Of a stretch of 64,000 nt of DNA, positions 60,301 through 64,000 are shown in pieces (position 1 is the stretch's first letter; every line of letters starts with the position of its first letter). The notes beneath the pieces were generated by a model, which was given only the letters and a program-made list of their open reading frames with translations, was not told where the DNA came from and did not search any database. Source of the stretch: Anaeramoeba ignava (lineage: Eukaryota > Metamonada > Anaeramoebidae); NCBI GenBank assembly GCA_028826165.1, contig JAPDFW010000101.1, forward strand, positions 62,001 to 126,000, in the 5' to 3' direction. The translations under genes were made by a program, and so were the position numbers.

Positions 60301-62057
60301 TTATTATTAAATTTATTATTAAAATTATTATTAAAATTATTATTAAAATTATTATTAAATTTATTATTAAATTTATTATTAAAATTATTATTAAAATTAT
60401 TATTAAATTTATTATTAAAATTATTATTAAATTTATTATTAAATTTATTATCAAAAATTATTATTAAAATTATTTATAAAATTATTATTAAAATTTATTA
60501 TTAAAATTATTATTACATATTTATTATTAAATTTATTATTAAAATTATTAATAAAATTATTATTAAAAATTATTATTAAAATTATTATTAAAATTATTAT
60601 TAAAATTATTATTAAAATTATTATTAAAATTATTATTAAAATTATTATTAAATTTATTATTAAATTTATTATTAAATTTATTATTAAAATTATTATTAAT
60701 ATTATTATTAAAAATTATTATTAAATTTATTATTAAATTTATTATTAAATTTATTATTAAAATTATTATTAAAATTATTATTAAATTTATTATTAAATTT
60801 ATTATTAAATTTATTATTAAATTTATTATTAAAATTATTATTAAAATTATTATTATAATAATTATTATTAAAAAATTATTAAAAAATTTATTATTAAATT
60901 AATTATTAAATTTATTATTAAAATTATTATTAAAATTATTAAAATTATTATTAAAATTATTATTAAATTTATTATTAAAATTATTATTATAATTATTATT
61001 ATAATTATTATTAAATTTATTATTATAATTATTATTAAAAATTATTATTAAATTTATTATTATAATTATTATTAAATTTATTATTATAATTATTATTAAA
61101 AATTATTATTAAATTTATTATTAAAATTATTATTAAATTTATTATTAAATTTATTATTAAATTTATTATTAAAATTATTATTAAATTTATTATTAAATTT
61201 AGTATTAAAATTATTATTAAAATTATTATTAAATTTATTATTAAATTTATTATTAAAATTATTATTAAATTTATTATTAAATTTATTATTAAATTTATTA
61301 TTAAAAATTATTATTAAATTTATTATTAAAATTATTATTAAAATTATTATTAAATTTATTATTAAATTTATTATTAAATTTATTATTAAAATTATTATTA
61401 AATTTATTATTAAAATTATTATTAAAATTATTATTATATTTATTATTAAATTTATTATTAAAATTATTATTAAATTTATTATTAAATTTATTATTAAATT
61501 TATTATTAAATTTATTATTAAAATTATTATTAAATTTATTATTATTATTATTAAAATTTATTATTAAATTTATTATTAAAACTATTATTAAAATTATTAT
61601 TAAAATAAAATTATTAAAATTATTATTAAATTTATTATTTAATTTATTATTAAAATTATTATTAAATTTATTATTAAAATTATTATTAAAATTATTATTA
61701 AATTTATTATTAAATTTATTATTAAATTTATTATTAAATTTATTATTAAATTTATTATTATAATTATTATTAAATTTATTATTAAAATTATTATTAAATT
61801 TATTATTAAATTTATTATTAAAATTATTATTAAACATATGTTAATTTGTGTTCTCAATTTAAATTTAATTTTTTTAAGTTAAATTTTTCCTTTTTTTCCT
61901 TTTTTTTTTTTTTATTTTTACTTGTTAAAGGTTGTTCAAGTGCTTCTATTCTTTGAAATAATCTTTTTGCCTCTTCTTGATTACCTTTATAAGCACCAAA
62001 TTTATCTTTAAGCCAAGTACCAACTGAAAAAATAGCACCAATAATATCAGTTGCCAT
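57377..62057 (-). CDS. MLKL-like four-helix domain / EF-hand / U-box / TPR protein, 4 exons
   Basis: Exons (minus) 62057-61922, 59920-59455, 59381-59274 and 59117-57377 join to 816 residues. Residues 1 to about 150 are helical with the pattern of the MLKL/HeLo-type N-terminal bundle: a hydrophobic first helix (MATDIIGAIFSVGTWLKDKF), AKRLFQRIEALEQPL, then FFKSSKYMDQFKQFDNRLDS. An EF-hand spans the last splice: DLDGNKVLDRDE at about 236-247 has canonical Ca ligands. A second, weaker one follows (LETDVNEVNFSEF). A U-box-like segment lies at about 399-453 (DPVLVCGKNFERKDMMEIL, IPLTGDLIDREKMQPLSDL) but lacks the usual CPI start. TPRs at about 460-760 and a coiled coil complete it. It may be a Ca-responsive ubiquitin ligase or adaptor tied to a membrane-active helical domain (inference). 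Intron 1 is 2 kb of ATT-type repeat. Confidence 0.8.
59921..61921 (-). repeat. 12-bp TTATTATTAAAW minisatellite filling intron 1 of the four-helix/U-box gene
   Basis: A 2.0-kb intron, of which about 59950-61835 is TTATTATTAAAT and TTATTATTAAAA units with few interruptions. The minus-strand donor is GTAAAA and the acceptor AAATAG. Frames rich in NNFNNK or IINLII are period artefacts. Confidence 0.9.
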
Positions 62058-62241
62058 TAATAAAAAAAATATTGAAATGAAAAATAAAAAAATGAAATTT
62101 TGTTTTTTTTTGCTTTTTAAATTTAAATTTAAAATTAAAAATTAAAATTAAAAAAGTGGAATTTAAAAGCAATTTTCATTTTTTTCATTTTTTTCATTTT
62201 TTTCATTTTTCATTTTTTTCATTTTATTTATTTTTTATTAA
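62058..62241. promoter_or_regulatory. Divergent promoter region with T-rich CAT elements on both strands
   Basis: A 184-bp spacer. Next to the plus-strand gene there are five to six TTTTTTCAT units (about 62175-62222). On the minus strand, TTTCATTTTTTTATTTTTC precedes the four-helix/U-box gene. The middle is A/T with TTTAAATTTAAAATTAAAAA. Confidence 0.55.
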
Positions 62242-64000
62242 ATGAGAAAAATAAGTCAAACTCCTCAAAAAAAAATAACTTCACAAGATCAACAACATAT
62301 TTTAATTTCTCCACAAAAAAATACACAATCAAGAATATTTCAAACACCAAGAAAAAAATCAGAAAGAATTTCAAATAAAAAACCAATTTTACAACATAAA
62401 AATATACTTGATATTGATGATATTGAATTTTCAACTCCAAAAAATTCACAGAATAATTCAAATGTTGAAGAAATTATTACAGATTTTGAAATATTAAATC
62501 AACCTCAAAATTTAATTGAAATTGATCCTATTAATTCATTTAATTTCCCTATAAATTTAAGAAAACAAGAAGTCAATTATTTAAATGACAAAAATGAAAA
62601 TCAATCAAATTTTTATCATCTTCCTACTCAATTTAAACAAAGAAGTAGTTCTAAAAAAAAAGAAGAGAAAATTCAAAAATATAATTTGGAAAACAATAAT
62701 TTTTCTCCAAAAAATTCTGGGAAGTATTTAGAGTATTGGAAATCATTAAATTCATATGAAGATACTGATGATTGTTTTATTTATCTTTTACGATTTGCAC
62801 CTCCTATATTTAATTTAACTCCAACTTTATGCATTTATTATTCAAATGAAAATTTAAATCAAATTCAAATTCAAAATCAAAATCAAATTGAAAATTTAAA
62901 TCAAAATCAAATTCAAAATCAAATTCAAAATCAAAATTTAAATTTAAATATTATAGATGCTCTTATTCCTAATGATATCATCTCAAATTTCAAAATAGGT
63001 GATATATGCAATGTTCCGAATTCTTGCTTCAGAACTTTCAATTTACATTTTGGTAAAAAACAAAGATATTTCTTGTTTGGAACTCAAAATATAACAAAAA
63101 TATCTTCTCAAACATTATCAAATATCAATGAATTTCAAACTAAATTTTCCAAAATTGAATCCTATTTTGCAAAAATAAACGAAAACAAAGAATCTTTTGA
63201 AAGAAATATAATTCCTGAATTTTTACAAACTTACAAACATTATCATCCAAATGATATTTCTCAAATTGAATTTCCTGATAATTCCCAAATTGAACAATTT
63301 AAATCACTTTCACAAGCATTCAAACAAACTCAAAATCAAGAATTTTCACTGAAAAAAACAATGGATGAAAACGATATAAATAACAATCAAACAGAAGAAG
63401 AATCTCGTTTAAATGCGATAAGATATATGAGTCTTTCAAATAATTCACTCACTTTTTTACTTATGAGATTCTTTAGAAATATTCAGCCAAATTTACACGC
63501 TTGTTTTATTCAAGATTTAACCGGTGGTTTTGGATTGATTTTTTTGGATCCTCAAAAAATTTCTTTATCAATCAATGAAAACGATGAAGGAAAAACATTT
63601 CGATGCTCAAATTTACAACTTTTCAAACCAAAATTATCGTCCAATTCGTTAAATTCTATCGTTAATTTAGTTCCATGTGGCGGAGTAATTACAACACTCA
63701 AATTTGGGTTTTTATCCCAACTTGATTTTTCACAAAAGAATTTCAACTGGAAAACTTCTTTTGAAAAAATTCCATTTTATTTACTTGACGAAATTGGAAA
63801 AAAATTCAAAAATTTATTTTACTCAAAGAGAATAAATGTTGTTGTAAAAGTTAAACAATTCCTTCAGGCGAAACAACAAAATTCTTCATTTTTTGGAATT
63901 GAAGTCACAGATTTTTCTCTTTTCCAAAAAAATTACACTGGACAAAAAATTCCGAATTTACAAATTTCAATTATGGATTTTGATAAATATAATTATTTCT
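62242..64000 (+). CDS. Long unidentified protein, N-terminal 586 residues (runs off the right edge)
   Basis: From the ATG at 62242-62244 the frame is open to the window end. The first 170 residues are polar and basic with SP/TP sites (RIFQTPRKKS, FSTPKNSQNN), like a disordered nuclear-protein tail. An N/Q/I-rich insert lies at about 205-235. The rest looks folded (NSLTFLLMRFFRNIQPNLHA, IVNLVPCGGVITTLKFGFL). The final visible part (RINVVVKVKQFLQ, SFFGIEVTDFSLF) has an alternating beta pattern that could be an OB-fold, but I cannot assign a family. No signal peptide or TM helix is visible. It is preceded by the strongest T-rich CAT element in the window, which supports the start. Confidence 0.8.
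   Translation, partial: MRKISQTPQKKITSQDQQHILISPQKNTQSRIFQTPRKKSERISNKKPILQHKNILDIDDIEFSTPKNSQNNSNVEEIITDFEILNQPQNLIEIDPINSFNFPINLRKQEVNYLNDKNENQSNFYHLPTQFKQRSSSKKKEEKIQKYNLENNNFSPKNSGKYLEYWKSLNSYEDTDDCFIYLLRFAPPIFNLTPTLCIYYSNENLNQIQIQNQNQIENLNQNQIQNQIQNQNLNLNIIDALIPNDIISNFKIGDICNVPNSCFRTFNLHFGKKQRYFLFGTQNITKISSQTLSNINEFQTKFSKIESYFAKINENKESFERNIIPEFLQTYKHYHPNDISQIEFPDNSQIEQFKSLSQAFKQTQNQEFSLKKTMDENDINNNQTEEESRLNAIRYMSLSNNSLTFLLMRFFRNIQPNLHACFIQDLTGGFGLIFLDPQKISLSINENDEGKTFRCSNLQLFKPKLSSNSLNSIVNLVPCGGVITTLKFGFLSQLDFSQKNFNWKTSFEKIPFYLLDEIGKKFKNLFYSKRINVVVKVKQFLQAKQQNSSFFGIEVTDFSLFQKNYTGQKIPNLQISIMDFDKYNYF

Noticed and set aside
60200-61857. Minus-strand frames encoding NNFNNKFNN and IINLII repeats
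   Set aside because: Inside the 2-kb intron 1 of the four-helix/U-box gene; pure period artefact.
1-64000. Mitochondrial or plastid origin because of extreme AT content
   Set aside because: Nuclear-type genes (RPB3, alpha-SNAP), spliceosomal GT-AG introns and secreted-protein signals show nuclear DNA.
1-64000. Ciliate-type or other altered genetic code
   Set aside because: Conserved genes such as RPB3, alpha-SNAP and the BTB-TLDc protein read through in the standard code and end at TAA; no in-frame TAA, TAG or TGA is needed as sense.
1-64000. tRNA, rRNA or snRNA genes
   Set aside because: I looked for GC-containing structured segments in the spacers; none carries a tRNA-like A/B box pair or conserved rRNA sequence.

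Overview
The window is nuclear DNA from a very AT-rich eukaryotic microbe. It has spliceosomal introns, intact eukaryotic housekeeping genes (RNA polymerase II subunit RPB3, alpha-SNAP, an ER DnaJ of the DNAJC3 type), TAA as the usual stop codon, and large amounts of A/T-only tandem repeat. The mix of ankyrin-BTB, BTB-BACK-TLDc, FG-GAP/fibronectin-III, PH-VASt and ELAPOR-like genes, together with N/Q/E-rich protein tracts, fits a free-living amoeboid or flagellate protist such as Anaeramoeba. That taxon is my inference and is not proven by the window. There is no sign of organelle, bacterial or viral DNA.

Layout. 1-13420: an ankyrin-BTB family cluster. It holds one partial copy on the minus strand, an intact 1170-residue copy, two frameshifted copies, and an intact fourth copy. 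An FG-GAP/FN3 type I membrane protein (minus strand) lies between the third and fourth. 13427-14899: a BTB-BACK-TLDc protein (minus). 15105-16958: a DNAJC3-like ER TPR/J-domain protein in four exons. 17728-25739: a 13-exon gene that I reassembled into a 1666-residue multi-membrane calpain resembling plant DEK1. About 25800-32100: a 6.3-kb satellite of roughly 145-bp monomers that is almost free of G on the + strand. 32206-33243: a metallophosphoesterase with an N/Q/E tail. 33455-38456: a 1609-residue ELAPOR-like receptor (minus, 3 exons). 38567-39262: a membrane-anchored NodB-type deacetylase (minus). 39371-42989: RPB3 (4 exons). 43126-45268: a PH-VASt-TM lipid-transfer-type protein (minus, 2 exons). 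45344-47583: alpha-SNAP (7 exons). 48223-53316: an N/Q-rich low-complexity protein. 53536-56976: a roughly 10-TM transporter-like protein with one frameshift. 57377-62057: a protein combining an MLKL-like four-helix domain, EF-hands, a U-box and TPRs (minus, 4 exons). 62242-64000: the start of an unidentified long gene that leaves the window.

Organisation. Genes are tightly packed and often divergent, with 22-205 bp between start codons. Most have a T-rich element with repeated TTTTTTCAT just upstream of the ATG. Most introns are 60-170 bp, but in six genes one or two introns are inflated to 0.6-2.6 kb by an A/T tandem repeat of 11-12 bp specific to that intron. Because 12 is a multiple of 3, these arrays give many spurious open reading frames. 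The hexamer AAAATC occurs both as noncoding arrays and, in frame, as NQ-rich protein tracts.

The genes do not form one pathway. Several concern secretion and membranes (alpha-SNAP, DNAJC3, ELAPOR-like, VASt) or ubiquitin and regulated proteolysis (BTB proteins, U-box protein, calpain). The two most unusual items are the reassembled DEK1-like calpain and the four-helix/EF-hand/U-box/TPR protein. All exon structures were derived by hand from reading frame, GT-AG ends and protein-family continuity; no transcript evidence was available.
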